Numbered from the stretch's first letter, positions 23,970 to 36,512 are shown. The stretch is 64,000 bases of DNA from Tamarix chinensis (GCA_030549775.1 CM060175.1:79578245-79642244), one strand, 5' to 3'. The notes: generated by a model from the sequence alone, not told the origin. Translations and numbers: made by a program.

Positions 23970-26133
23970 GTGTAGCATACAAGTGTACGGGGTACCTGCA
24001 ACATGTCACCTACAAGTATAGTATTAGTACGTTGATGTACTCAGTAAACAAGGCCTCCCCTATATAGGCAACATGCAACACATAGGACATGACATAAAAT
24101 TGATAAATCATGCATACATACAACATGTTATCACAAATACTTAAACATATCATAACCTCATGCTCAACTCATATCAAATACTATAACCATATTCCATACT
24201 CAATTGGGTGGATTATCTACCATAAGCTAATCCAAAATAGATAATAAGCACAACTTATACAATTAACATAGATGGATTATATACCACTAGGTGATCTAAT
24301 ATAGATAATTAACACAACTTATACAATTAAAATAGGTGAACTATCTATCACTAGCGAATCCAATGTAGATAGTCAGTGCAACTCAAGTAAAAGTTGATGA
24401 AAATAACCAATTAATTCAATATAGATAGCTGGTGCAACTCAAAATAAGGTGTACCAAAACAACTAGATGACCTAATATATATATCTAACACATCTTAAGA
24501 TAAGGCGGACTAAAATCACCAACTAACCTAATATAAATAGCGAGCACACCTCCAGATAAGATTGATTAAAACCACCAGTTAACCCAATATAGATAGTTAA
24601 CATAAATCTTAATAAAGGTGGAATAAAACCATCATCTAACCCAATACAGATAGTTATGAAAACTTAATTATAAGGTGGACTAAGACACCAACTAACCCAA
24701 TATAAATAGTCACCATAACTCAAGAATAAGATGGACTTAAACTACCAAATGACCCAATAAAAATAACTAACACATCATTTCCATTATCTTCCATTTTAAT
24801 TAAGAATGTCTTATTTCAAGGCCAAAACTTATGCACTAGTAGATTGGTTATAAACCTAACCAGTTGACCGATGCCATAATAAACCACCTACTAACTCCTA
24901 GTGAACTAGTTGACTAGTTTTATCCCAGATCAGTTACATGGTTCTACTAGGGAAAATATAATTTGAAGCCTATTCAAATGAAATCAAAAGACATCCATAA
25001 CTCATGAAACTTTCCATACTTCACACATAACATTAATGCTTCTCAAATAAACATCAAAACCACTACATTTTATAATAGTTATACCACATTCAACTTTATG
25101 GTTTCTCATTCAAACTAACCCAACATATGCTCCAAAGGCCAATTTCATGTTTTCAACCACATATAACATACTTTTAACATAATTTAATCATGGAAATCAT
25201 GTTTGAAAACACATAACACATAATAAATCATTCTACATCTATAAAGTCGAGCCAAATTTACCTATTAAGTAAGCATTCAAGCACATAAGAACACTCCCTA
25301 CACAAATCCAACACCTAAGATTTTTTCTTGCCTATCAATAATGTTAAAAATATTTAGCAAATAATTTATAGCTTAAAAATATAACAGATAGAGATGAAAA
25401 TAAGATAGGTAGAGAAGAAGTAGAAGAGGAGGAGGAGGAAAAGAACATTTCAAGGTTTTTATTACAAAGGGCGAGTAAGGCTGCAATGTGGGTTATTAAG
25501 GATTCAACTAAGCATGAAATAAGATAGAATGAGGTATGGATTGAGATAAAAAAGGCAAAGAACCAAATGAATGGATGATACTTGAATGAAGATGAGAAAA
25601 GGGTGACAATGGTGGGCTATGGTGTAGGATATGACCAAGGGTTGATGGGGTTATAGATTAGTTGAAAAGGAAACCACAAAAGGTAGGATTTTAGCTATAA
25701 AGGTGATCTATAATGTAACCACAGGGTGGAGAGACAAGGAAGAGGAAGCAAAGGGGAAAAGAGCAAAGGGGGAATTTTTCTTAGATTTTAGATATATCTG
25801 AAAATTAGTATGTAATGGGGGTTTAAAACCTTCTAAGAGTTATCCATAGTTAACATATATCATATTCCTAAAGTCAGGTGAAGGATCGGAAGAGATTTAA
25901 ACTCAAAACTAGAACATGGATTGTAAGCTCCAATAGAATCAATTGACTGGTTTTGGTGTACCAGTTGATAGGTTCATCATTACCAACAAAACAAAACTAT
26001 AGTTTACTAGTCTACTAGTTTTTTGTACTAGTCGATTATTTTTTGATTAAGAAATTAGCTTCATAATTCATTTTAAAATACCATTTTCTATAAAAATTAA
26101 GGAAAATATTATTTATATACTCAGTATGACATC
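23970..26133 (-). mobile_element. 3' LTR (B) of the Ty3/gypsy element, minus orientation
   Basis: From about 24,125 to 26,133 this is alignable in the same orientation with LTR A (38,546-40,338): the 60-bp minisatellite, the (a)ctagttgac motifs, the purine-rich block with caaggatgcaatgt, and the right end. The right terminus, read on minus, is TGTCATACTGAG against TGTAATACCACA in LTR A. On minus it is preceded by pol sequence once the solo LTR 26,139-30,601 is removed. The left (3') terminus was not found and the coordinate is approximate; a gtacgttgatgtactcagta stretch near 24,030 resembles a block lying about 0.5 kb inside other LTR ends. Confidence 0.7.
24206..24783 (-). repeat. Minisatellite of 53-64 bp units, about ten copies (LTR B)
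   Basis: Units begin with g(g/a)(t/c)gga(c/t)ta and contain ccaatatagatagt followed by a (c)acaact phrase. I count ten units. LTR A carries about four (38,622-38,860). Confidence 0.8.
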
Positions 26134-26834
26134 ATTATTGTAACACCCCCAAAATTCACTACTGAAAAATTTCGTTAATTAAAAGGAAACTAGCGGAAGC
26201 AAATTAATAAACCGTGAATTTTGGGAGTATTACCGCCACACTTAGTACCAGACCGGTTCACTCATACCATTCCAGTACTAAGTGCTAAGGCTAAAGGAAA
26301 ATGAAATACAATTTGCAAGAATTTCAACATACTTAAATCAGAGTAGCATATCAAACGTTTACAAGAATGAAATCCACCAATGGTGGTTACAGTATCAACA
26401 TATACATTTAAAACCAAAAATTTCAAAGAGAGAGAGAAAAACCCTAGTAGTTCCGGATGATACCTTACTCTCTTTCCCGTTGCCCACTTGAGTAGCACCT
26501 GAAAAGACCTGCAAGGGACACTGCCCATTGAATAGGCAGGGGCCCCATGAATGGAACCCTTTAGTACTACGGTACTAAGTAACCCTTTAAAGTCCCACTT
26601 AAAAGCACGCCCGCAATGCAACACATGAACCAAGCTACATACATATATAACATTCACATAATTAACATTCACATAGCATATCAATATATCATTATGAACA
26701 ATCGGTACTTACGGTCTTAAGCCACGTCATAATGCAAACTCAAAACAATCAGGCCTTAAGCCATTGTTCCACTATAAGTGATTAGTATTTTCCCATAATT
26801 TTATTCACATACAATACTGGTTTTATTGAGCTCA

Positions 26835-27000
26835 GGACCCCCACTATTATTGTCGGTGGACCGAAATATACATAAAATCATCATCTAGGGCAGGACGCTC
26901 CTGGCCACTATTATATCCGGTGGACCGGAATATATAAAGAATCATCGTCCAGAGCACAACGCTCCTGGCCACTATTATAAACGGTAGACTGGTACTCAAT
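26835..27000 (-). repeat. LTR modules: ACTATTAT-CCGGTGGACCG, about 75 bp, three copies
   Basis: Three successive units share ccactattat, then ggt(g)ga(c)cgg, aatatacataaa, atcatc and gctcctgg. They are the minus-strand equivalents of the modules at 3.4-3.8 and 35.5-35.9 kb. Confidence 0.75.
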
Positions 27001-27104
27001 ATCATAATCAACTGGGCCCGACTCATCAATATTCCACTTTCCTAATTAGTGTTTTTCCTTTCATTAATCAGCACAACAAATCCATTTGTTTCCTCGGATG
27101 GGAG

Positions 27105-27255
27105 ATCAAGAACCCGGGACACAAAGGTACACCGGTCGTACCGGTGCATACAAGCTACTCAGTACCCGTCAACCACGAACCCAAGGACGCAAAGGTACCC
27201 TGGTCGTACTAGTGCATAAAGCTAAATCAGTACCCTACCGACAAGGACACCTAAT
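27105..27255. repeat. Two to three units of a 75-bp repeat with GGTACACCGGTCGTACCGGT
   Basis: Unit starts at about 27,115 and 27,183 share ggacacaaaggta, c(c)ggtcgtac, ggtgcata and cagtaccc. A third partial unit begins near 27,239. The acaccggtcgtaccggtgc core is a near-perfect inverted repeat. Confidence 0.6.
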
Positions 27256-27689
27256 CCATAAGTATGCATACCCCCTAACTAGGTTCGTAGAGCTAGAAAG
27301 AGTAAGATGTAGGGCCTGGCTGGGGCACAAAGACACACCAGCAAATACCAGAATAATCGTGGACTAAACCACGTCTTTAGGGTAGCGACCCATAAAGAGC
27401 CACCATTCCCGATCTCGAGGTCTTTCACTTAAGTATTAGTGTCTTAATTAAAGGTGATCACAAAAGAGCACAATAATCAGATACTTATTCACTTTCCGTT
27501 GTTAAGATATCAATAGTCGTTTCTTATTCAAATGATTATCCAAGCTATCACAAAGAAACCATTAAGACCATGCTAATTGTCAAATACTCTTACTTGGCTA
27601 GTCAGCATTATTTAAATCATATTATAAAGTTCCACAATCACAACAACAAGTTAGGTACAAATCACTTATTTAACCCTTCACTTATGTAA

Positions 27690-28800
27690 TTGCCAAGTCA
27701 TCCACTCCTTATTAACAAATTACCCTGTTACCCTTTAGGTTGCATAATTACCAAATTACCCCTTATCCAATTTAGGTTATCAAGTTACCTCCTACACTTT
27801 TAGATCACCATTCACCCCTCATAATTGCTACACTTAACATGTCTCCCATTTGGTTGATTTGGTTACCAATTTGCCCTTTTCTTTTATTACCATCAACAAC
27901 TTGCTCTTGAGTTGGATAAATTACCCATTATCGCTATTATGATTACTAATTTGCCCCTTTAGTAGGTTACATAATTACTAACTTACCCTTTAGTTGGTTA
28001 AATTACCATATTGCACCCTTTGTTGGATAAATTACCAAATTGCCCTTCTCCTTTATCATAATTACCATTTTACACCTCAATTATTATAATTGCCATTTTG
28101 CCATTTCCAATTATTATAAATACCCTTTTAACCTTATTCATAATTACGATTATTAATTTACCCTTCTCCATTCTTATAATTACTATATTACCCTTCTCCA
28201 TTATTTAAAATTACCGTAATGCCCTTTAGTTAGTTAATTTACCTAATTACCCTTCTCTAGTATCATACATTCACACTTATCCAATTACCCTTCTATAATC
28301 ATAATTTAATTACTAAATTATCTTTTGTCATATCATAATTACCAGGCTACCCCTTACTCCCAAATTACCATAATACCCTTTTATTTACAAAATTACCACA
28401 ATACTTTTTTACTTATAAAATTACCATAACCCTCCTTTTTACTTTACAAATTACTAGTTTACCCTTTTACATCCAAAAATTACCATCTTTATCTTCCCTT
28501 ACAAAATTACCATTTTGCCCTTCTTTTCCAAATTACCATATTACCCTTTTACTTCCAAAATTACCATAATACCCCTTGCTTATATAATTGCCATTTCGTC
28601 ATTCACTTGTAAAATTACTATATTGCCATTTACTTATAAAATTACCATATTGCCACTTATGTATGAAATTACAATTTTGCCCCTCTCCCTCCAAAATTAC
28701 CATCATGCCCCTTTACTTGAAAAGTTACCATCTTTTCCTTTTCTCAAAAAATTACAATCATACCCCTAACTTATATGATTACCACGATACCCTTAGACAA
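27690..28800. repeat. AATTACCATWTTGCCC-type degenerate array (about 1.1 kb)
   Basis: Dozens of irregularly spaced phrases (aaattaccatattgccc, aattaccataataccc, attaccctttta), typically 20-45 bp apart. Open frames across it (28,515-28,803) are translations of the repeat and not genes. Confidence 0.75.
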
Positions 28801-29299
28801 TAATAATACACATGCATTAGCAACATAATACAGCATAGACAAGCATTTAATATTTCCGTCCATAATCAACTCCTTCCTTAATTATTATACCTACACATGG
28901 CACAAAGGCTATCATGCTTTTCCCTTTTTCTCATCAAATAATATAACAACCATCTATATATCATGCTAGGCATCACATAATATGCATAAAATCATAATAA
29001 AATTCATAATGTGCTAGCATACATTTCCGTGCATTTAAGGGAGGTTTAATGATTACCTTAATCCCGCAAAGTACCAAATCTTACCGGTATCCCGGTTAAA
29101 GATTCAAGCTTAATTAACCATTCAACACCTAAAAATACTATCAATAATTATCATGTTAGAAGTAAGAAATTAAAAAAGGTAACACTTTATAAAATATTTG
29201 TTTAACAATAATACAATTTAATTAGTTATCAATATACCTCAAAATTAGCCAAACGAATTAAAAAAATAAAGGGAGAGCTCACGGTGCATGAACAACGTG

Positions 29300-30290
29300 A
29301 GTCTCATGCAAAAATGGGAGGAGAAAGGGTTCGAAGGGGGGTGAGATAGAAGGGAGGAGAGGTGGCTCAGTTTAGTGACTTTAGGCTAGAAAAAGAGATA
29401 GGTGGGGGAGGTTTCAAGGTAAGGAAATGGTGCAGGAGTGAAGAGGGGGTGTAGGTGGAGGTTAAGGGTGGTTTCACGGCGGCGAGGCGGCGAAGTTGGC
29501 TGCCGAGGTGGAGGGGCTGAGAAGGAAGGAAAAGATGAGGGAAAAATGAAGGGCTAAGGGGGCTATTTTTGGCCAACTAATGCATGGTGGTGGTAGAGGG
29601 GGTTGCAGGGTGTCGAATAGTGGGTTGGGTGGCGGTAGAGGTGGTCGGACGGTGGCGAACGGCTGCGTTACAGGTGGGTTGTCGAGATGAGTGAAAAATA
29701 GGGAGAAAAAGAAGAGGGGAGGAAGAGGGATGCGGGATGGATATTGGGGTGGTGCAAGGTGGTCGTAGAAGGGTGTAGGAGGCGGCTTAGGGGCTGGGTG
29801 CTGCTGTCGGAGCGGTAGAGGGCGGCGGCGCTCGAAACAAAGGGAAGAAGATGGAGGGGAGAAAATGGAGGGAAGAAGATCGGGGGAGAGAGATGAGGCT
29901 CGAAATGGGGTAGGAGAGATGAAGAAAAAGAAGAGGGGGAAGAGAGAGGGAGAGGCAGGGTGGCAGTGGACATGTCGGGCTACTGCCGACGCCTGGGACG
30001 AAGAAGAAAGAAGAAAGGGAGGATGCGGGCGGTCGGTCGGGGAAGGGAAAGAAGACAGGCCGCCCGGTCTAGGGGGAAAAGAAGGAAAAGAAAAGTGGGG
30101 AACTGGCTGGGTTAGGCACGCGGGGGAGAGGGAGGAAGAGAGGGAGAGGTGGGCCGAGGCCCACTGCGCCGGGGGGGCTGGCCTGGGTGCAGCGGCCTAA
30201 GGGTAGAAAAAGGAAGAAAAAAGGAATAGAAGAAAGAGGAAAAAGGAAAAAGGGAAAAAAGGGAAATGGAGAAATAGGAGAAATAAAATA
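29300..30290 (-). other. GC- and pyrimidine-rich segment of the solo LTR
   Basis: On minus this is a long C/T-dominated stretch with GCCGCC and CCACC clusters, far richer in GC than its surroundings. Frames on both strands (29,367-29,576, 29,668-29,973, 29,865-30,200) give Pro/Ser-rich or Gly/Arg/Glu-rich strings without domains. Equivalent segments lie at 32,800-33,960 and 41,800-43,180 on plus in other LTRs. Confidence 0.6.
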
Positions 30291-30601
30291 AATTAATTTA
30301 TAAAATTATAAAATGTAATATTCTTGATAAATTATTTAGTTTAATAATTTAATTCATTATAATCTAATATATTAATTTAAAAAGGATAAGGTTAGTAAAT
30401 TATTAGTTTGAAAAATTATTTAAATAAAAATAGCATGATAAAATAAAAAAATATCTATTTTAATTTACTAAATATTCCCATCCAAATTTATATACTCAAA
30501 AATCCATAAATTAATTAAATTAGATAATTTTAAAAGCTAAATTATTTCAAATAAAAACTATTTATTAAATTATTGGTTCTCTAAAATTTTGGGGGATTAT
30601 A

Positions 30602-30660
30602 GTTATCGTCTTAAAAACATACTTCATCCCTAAAATAAAACTCTAAAAAAACATTTGTGA
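30602..30660 (-). other. Polypurine-tract region of the gypsy element
   Basis: Read on minus, ttttagggatgaagtatg and ttaagacgataac correspond to the (TTTCGAGGACGAAATTTC...AAGGGGGG) sequence that precedes the 3' LTR in Tekay/Del-type elements. The tract itself is badly decayed. Confidence 0.55.
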
Positions 30661-30727
30661 TTGACTATAACCAACCACTTAGAAAATGAATACAGTAAAG
30701 GATCATTATCCCCCATAGAAGAAAGCA

Positions 30728-32496
30728 TTAGTCTAAAGAACATGCACCTTTTGTGAAAATTTTGGGATGAAAACTCTTTATCTCTACCTCTATCTCCCAA
30801 GTAGAATTCTCCGCTTCATGATAACTCCAAATGATCTTTATTATTGCTAAAGACCAATATGATAGCTGCCTTATATTGGTGTCAAGTGTCCTCAAATATC
30901 TCTCCTTGTAGGTCAATGACTTTTCAAGATCAATATTGTCTGATTGGATCATGTGAGATGGATTTGGAACGTACTTCATCAACTACAAAATAGGGAAGAA
31001 ATTGTGGGCATATGCTAACTCCATTGGCAAAGCTAAATGGTATGCAACCTTGTTGACTTTGTCTAATATCTCATACAAACTAATACACCTCATATTGAGA
31101 TTGCCTCTCCAGCCAGATCCTTATATGTCTTTACTAGGCAAAACCCTTTGTAGAACTCTTTCACCCACCTCATATATGTCCAATGTCCTCCTCAAACCAA
31201 CATGGCTCTTATCCTTGTTTGAGTTTCCAACATCCTATCTTTAATTAACCTAACATGTTGATTCATTTCCTCAATCATCTTTGGTCTAAATACAAATGTC
31301 TCACTAATGTCATTCTAATATAATAGACTCTAACACTTTCATCCATAGAGTGCCTCAAATGGTTCCATTCTAATACCAGCATGATAATAGTTACTGTAAT
31401 AAATCTCCAACATATGCAATATTTCCTCCTAACAACCCTTAAATTCCATGAGATAAGACCGCACCATATCCTCCATAGTTTAAATTTATCCTCTCCGTCT
31501 TACCACATAAAGTTGGGTAAATGCTAATACTTATCTTCATCCTCATGTTCATATTCTCTTACAACTTTCCCCATAAGTGTGAAATGAACCTCAAGTCACA
31601 ATTGGAGAATATGTTAGTATGTGTACCATGCAAACTCATCACAAATCTCATGTATGAACTGACTAACTAATTCATACTCTAGGTAGATTTTATATGTATA
31701 AAAACTATTGATGTTGTCAATCGATTGATGAAAACCCAAATCATATCATAATCACTGTGAGGATTTAGAAGGTCATAAATAAAATCTATGGATATTAAGC
31801 CCCACTTCCAATTGAGAACATCAAAAGGCTACACAAGTCTAGCAGGTCTATGATTCTCAATCTTGTCATTCTAAAAATTCAAACACAAGGATATGAAGTC
31901 AATAATCTCTCGCTTCATATGAGACTACTAGTAGAAATGTCGTAGGTTTTTATATAATTTATCCCTTCTTAGGTGGATGAACTAAAGAGTATAGTGACCT
32001 TCCTCCATGATACGATGCTTTAACTCAACACAACTTTAGGGCACATACCATCTACCTTTGTATCTTATACTACCACCATTCTGAATCTGAAAACCCTCTA
32101 CTCTACCATTATATATCTTTTGTTGAATCTTCTAAAGATTCACATCCTTAGGATATCTAACTCGAATCTTGCTGAATATAGTAGGCATGATCATTAGAGC
32201 ACTCATTTAGATCTCTAGATCATCATGAAAAATTAGCTCAATACTCATCTCCCCTAGGCCCCATCTCCTCTAACAATCTACTTGCCACAACTATGAAACT
32301 CAAAGAATGTGACATTTTCTTAACAACACATCTAATACTACATTACCCTTACCTTTATGGTAGTTCAATTTAATATCATAGTCCCTAACTAACTTAAGCC
32401 ATCTCGTTTTGCCTCATATTTAGTTCCCATTGAGTGAATATGTACTTGAAGCTTTCGTGGTCGATATAGAAATTACATTAGATCCTATATACGTAG
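30728..32496 (-). pseudogene. pol: Ty3/gypsy pol 3' part: RNase H C-terminus, integrase, C-terminal tail
   Basis: From high to low coordinates on minus: the RNase H tail with FKYIFTQWELNMRQ (about 32,400-32,465, family pattern LKYIFTQKELNLRQRRW); integrase core with KWGLISIDFI and D-x-IWVFINRLT (about 31,700-31,815), LRFISHLWGKL (about 31,570-31,605) and EPFEALYG (about 31,340-31,365); and the tail at 30,728-30,982 with PSHMIQSDNIDLEKSLTY and STWEIEVEIKSFHPKIF, matching the pre-chromodomain/chromodomain-like end of Tekay/Del polyproteins. Stops and frameshifts are frequent. The gene continues at 36,513 beyond a solo LTR inserted in RNase H. Confidence 0.85.
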
Positions 32497-33993
32497 TTTA
32501 ATACCCCAAACCCTTAATTCAGGAATTAATAATAAAATAGGGGTTAATATGTGAGATCAATTAAATATAACATTTTTAAGAAAATAATGTTAATATAATG
32601 GGAGTAATTAAGATGAAAAAAGAGAAAAATAATATAGGATTAAATTAGGGGAGATTAGGATCCAAAATGGTATTTAGGAAGATTTAACCAAAATTTCTAA
32701 ATTAATATAAAAAGGAATTTAATTATTTTTTTTAATAATTTTATTTTTTAAAAAATTCAAAAACACAAAAGACCCTAAATATTCCAACCACCTCATTTTT
32801 TTTAATTTTTTTCTTTTTTCCTTTTCCCTCTCTTTTCTTCCTTTTTCTTTTTCTTTCTTCCTTTTATTTTTTGTCACTTTCTCCTCTCCTTCCACCAGTC
32901 TGGGCCTTGCCCATGTGGCCCAGCCCCTCATATTCCCTTCCTCCCTTTCTCACCTTCTTTTCCATTACGCAGCCCAACCCACTTCCTTCTTTTTTTTCCT
33001 CCCCCTCACAAAGCCCAGCGTCGCCCATCTTCCCTCATTTCTCCCTAGCCGTTTTCTTTTTTCCCCTTATACCCCTATCTCCTACCTGGCTCCCCCAGTC
33101 AACGATGAGTACCCCTTTCTTCCTCACTCTCCCCTCGACCTAACTTGTAGGGTGTGAAGCTGGCACTACTCTACACTGATCCCCTACCATCTGCAACCCT
33201 AACACCCTCATCAACTCCCTCTATAGCCTACTAAAATCGCCCATACCCCCTATAACCCTACAACTTTGCAGGCTTGTACCAACCTACCACCGCCGGTCGG
33301 CAAGCCCCTACCCCTCCTACTCCCTTGTCCTCATCCTTCCATGTCTTCTTCTCCTCCCCACAACTATAAATACTCCAGCTTCACCCTTCTTCCTCTCCTT
33401 TTTCTCTACCCAAAAAAATTCCTAAAATTGCCACCACATCTCCATTAGATGCCGCTCCAGCCACCATCAAGCATCGCCGCCATCTAATCCACCACCCAAC
33501 CACTTCCCTACATTACACTCCACCAAACCAGACCACTCCCCACCCCTAACTCCCCTTACACAGCTCACCCTACTTATGCAAAGTGGGTAGCTTGAGTTGC
33601 CCTTTGCACCCAATCGTCACCCTACACTGCTTCCTCTGCTACAACTACCACCCCCACTACCTCCCTTTCAACCCAGTAAACCTCCCCCTTCTTCCTCCTC
33701 CTTCCTTCTCCACCACCTTCGACCACCACAGCCACCACCACCTGCCCCGCCACCCTACGTCGCCACTACCACTACTGCAACCCTCCTATTCTAGGAACCT
33801 ACTACCTCACAACCACCACCTCCCTTTCTCTCTTTCAATACTAAAGCTTAACTTTTTTAAATCACCACCACTTTCGTTGTCGTTGTCGTTGTCGTCGTGT
33901 GCCATTGTCCCTGCCACCTCCACTTCTGGTTGTACCCTAACCCTTTCTATCACTTAAGTATAGATTATTTCGTATAATTGTTATTTTTAGCCT

Positions 33994-34054
33994 TATCATC
34001 ATCATCATCATCATCATTATTAAAATTATTATTACTATTTTTCCATTATTATTA

Positions 34055-34073
<19 letters not shown>
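33994..34073. repeat. (ATC)n and (ATT)n microsatellites
   Basis: ATC repeats at 33,994-34,016 and ATT repeats at 34,045-34,073 lie directly downstream of the pyrimidine-rich LTR segment. Confidence 0.93.
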
Positions 34074-34085
<12 letters not shown>

Positions 34086-35499
34086 TACTACTATTAACCT
34101 TATTATGGTTGATACTACCACTAATATTATTGTTGGCGTCTTTAATAATACTAACCTTATTAATACTATTAAGACTATGATTATTATCATTACTAATATT
34201 AGTTCTTTACTAAAAATTAATCAATGGATAATGAAAGGAATAAGAGAGAAGTTAACACTAGTGTTCCAGTCTTATAGGTTAACCAAACCCGTCCCCTAAG
34301 GAGGCATAGGAGTCATGCTCCAAGCCTAGTGTTGACCTAGGTAAGGATGTGGTTAAGGCCCAATTTTTTTGCTATGATTTTATGTGAGTTTGGATTGTAT
34401 CTTATGTGTTTGGGGATAATATTCTTGCAGCTTGCTAAGTGTGGAGCTAAGGTAAGTTGTATATGTATTATGGCGTGTGTACTATGGTGATGTGACTTGT
34501 AATTGTGTTGTGACTTATGTATTGTTGCCCTATATGACATGCATTCTAGGGGTATTTAAGTAATATGATGTGGTTGTGAGGAGATAATGAAGTACAGAAA
34601 GTGGGGTGACTAGAGGGAAATGAAAAAGACCTAAGTACCTTATGACTTATGGGTGGACGAATAAAAGGATAATATGAATAAAATGGGAGGATGGAATAAA
34701 TCTTGCATAGGAAGTGTAAGTCTTGCATGGGATGGTTAGTCTTTGCATGGGGATAACTTTTGCGTGGGGAAATGTGACTTAAGGGTTAAGAAAGGTGAGG
34801 GAAGAGTATTTTGGGTGATTGGAGTCCATGAGTGAAAAATAGTACGTGGGTTGGTATGAGTGTGCATGGGGGACTTGGCTAAGGTTTGTGAGAAAAACTC
34901 TAAGTGAGGGAAGTGTGTGGAAGGGAGAGTTAATGGAAGTGGTTGTAGTGTGGGATAAGATTGGTAGGGTGTCACATAGAGAAGGAAGTGAGTCAAGTGG
35001 AAAAGGAAATGGTGTGTGGGTGATGAGAGGATGACGTAAAAGAAAGGAGAAGTACTAGGGTTTGGGGTGACTAACTAGTGTTTTCATTGTCACATGTAAA
35101 GGATGGAAAGTAAGGTTATGATGTTGGGTGTGGTTTGAGTGGAGTGGTGGTATTGGAAAAAAAGGGGAGCATAGGTTGTGTATGATAGGGAGAGGTTAGG
35201 CCATATTAGGGTTTGTTGAAGGAAAAACCCTAGAGGGAAATGGTGAATTAAACTGGAGATAAGGGAAGGTGGGCCTCGACCAACATACATAGGATTTTGG
35301 GTTATCATGGTAAAGGAAAAGGGGGAAAGATGTTTGGGAGTCCTAGGATGCATAGAAGTCCTAAGATATGGGATAGGAATCTTTAGGGGAGTAGGTGTGA
35401 AATGGGTGAGAATGGGAAGTCAAGTGGGAATACATGTCTAGTATGAAAATACCTATTAAATAAGACAAGAGTAAGATACTAATCATTTAAAGTGAAAGA

Positions 35500-35875
35500 T
35501 TATTGAGCTGGGCCTAGATTGATCCATTGGCAATAATAGTAGCTAGGGGCAGGGTGCCCTAGAGATCAATCCACCAGCGAATAATAGTAGCTAGGTGCAT
35601 GTTGCCCTGGATGTTTCTAATCCACCGGCTATAATAGTGGGGGATCCCAAGCTCAATAAACCAAATCCTAAATTAATAATAAGTCATGGAAAAGATACTA
35701 ATTACTTATAGTGGAATACCATAAGAGTCAGGGCCAGACCAATCCACCTACATAATAGTGGCAAGGAGCACTTTTCCCAAGAGACTGATCCACCAGTGAA
35801 TAATAGTGGTTAGGAGCAATCTGCTCCGAACGTTTCCGATGCACCAGCTATAATAGTGGGGTTCCCATACTAGCA
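35500..35875 (+). repeat. LTR modules: ATCCACCGGCTATAATAGTGG, six or so units
   Basis: Units of about 50-75 bp each hold atccacc(a/g)g, (a)ataatagtgg and, in most, a tgccc(t)-gag phrase. They come as two similar blocks (35,510-35,650 and 35,720-35,870), each ending in gtggg(g)t/atccc. Confidence 0.72.
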
Positions 35876-36512
35876 TGAACTTAAATTGAGAATTGTGTGA
35901 AAATGAAAATGATGGCTAGAGATCTGATGATTATGTTTAAATGAACTGATTCACTATTTGTATTCTTTGTCTTTTATGTATAGCCTTAGCTGCATGGTTA
36001 CCTTACTCAGTACGTAGCGTACTGATCACCTGTTTCATAGATGTTACTCATTCCCACGAGCAATGGCCCCTTTTGAGTTGGTGTGGGTAGGAGATGCTGC
36101 ATTTGATGACTTTAACGCATTTGATACATTGGGCAGGGCTAAGTAATGGCCTGCTGGACTTGGCATGGGCCCCAAGAGAGAGGGTTGTCCGAACTCACCT
36201 ATTTCTGCTTTTACCATTTTTTGGTGATCGTATTGTTTTCCCCACAGGGGCTTTGACACTGTACTATTTTTCTATTTCTGTAATAACTCTTGTATCCCAC
36301 ACTCTAATTTTATTTTTAATTATGAATTATTAGAATCCTTACGGTTTTATGCCTTAATCAAATTAATGTCTTGTGAGTTTTCTAGCCTTGTGGTTGGTCC
36401 GAGACTAGCTGGGGATCATATGTGTGCTGATTACGGCAGTATCACCCTATGTCTTAGTGTATGGTTTTTGTGTAAATAAAAATTTTCAACTGTGAAATTT
36501 GGGGGTGTTATA

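Larger units (their letters stand above)
19870..23970. other. AT-rich unassigned region
   Basis: No coding traces. It holds several simple repeats, a duplicated stretch (20,395-20,560), and two zones rich in CAACCC/AACCCA phrases (19,980-20,170 and 22,560-23,440) that look like degenerate low-complexity DNA. The 3' end of the gypsy LTR to the right may extend somewhat into this region; I could not place its terminus. Confidence 0.4.
26139..30601 (-). mobile_element. Solo LTR (4.46 kb), minus orientation, beside gypsy 3' LTR
   Basis: The low end is TGTAACACCCCC and the high end is GGGGGATTATA, an aged copy of the inverted terminal pair. Flanks are attat (26,134-26,138) and gttat (30,602-30,606), 4 of 5 matching. 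Inside, on minus, the order is: pyrimidine- and GC-rich segment (29,300-30,290), a long tract of AAATTACC...CCC phrases (27,690-28,800), CCGGTGGA modules (26,835-27,000), and a taccgcc block close to the 3' end. It lies a few bases from the end of LTR B, so it entered near the polypurine tract/LTR junction of the gypsy element. Confidence 0.78.
32497..36512 (+). mobile_element. Solo LTR (4.02 kb), plus orientation, inside gypsy RNase H
   Basis: It starts TTTAATACCCCAAA (TGTAATACCCC decayed at base 2) and ends GGGTGTTATA. Flanks are cgtag (32,492-32,496) and catag (36,513-36,517), 4 of 5 matching. The interruption is confirmed by coding sequence: RNase H on minus runs up to the right flank and resumes on the left flank with no other loss. 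The order inside is pyrimidine/GC-rich segment (32,800-33,960), ATC and ATT microsatellites, CCACCGGCTATAATAGTGG modules (35,500-35,870), and a gattacggcagtatcacc block near the end. Confidence 0.82.

Noticed and set aside
29865..30200. 111-codon Gly/Arg/Glu-rich frame on plus
   Set aside because: It is antisense to the C/T-rich LTR segment; the residue pattern simply reflects purine runs.
32871..33957. Several overlapping Pro-rich frames
   Set aside because: Same compositional cause in the solo LTR 32,497-36,512; no conserved motif or start context.
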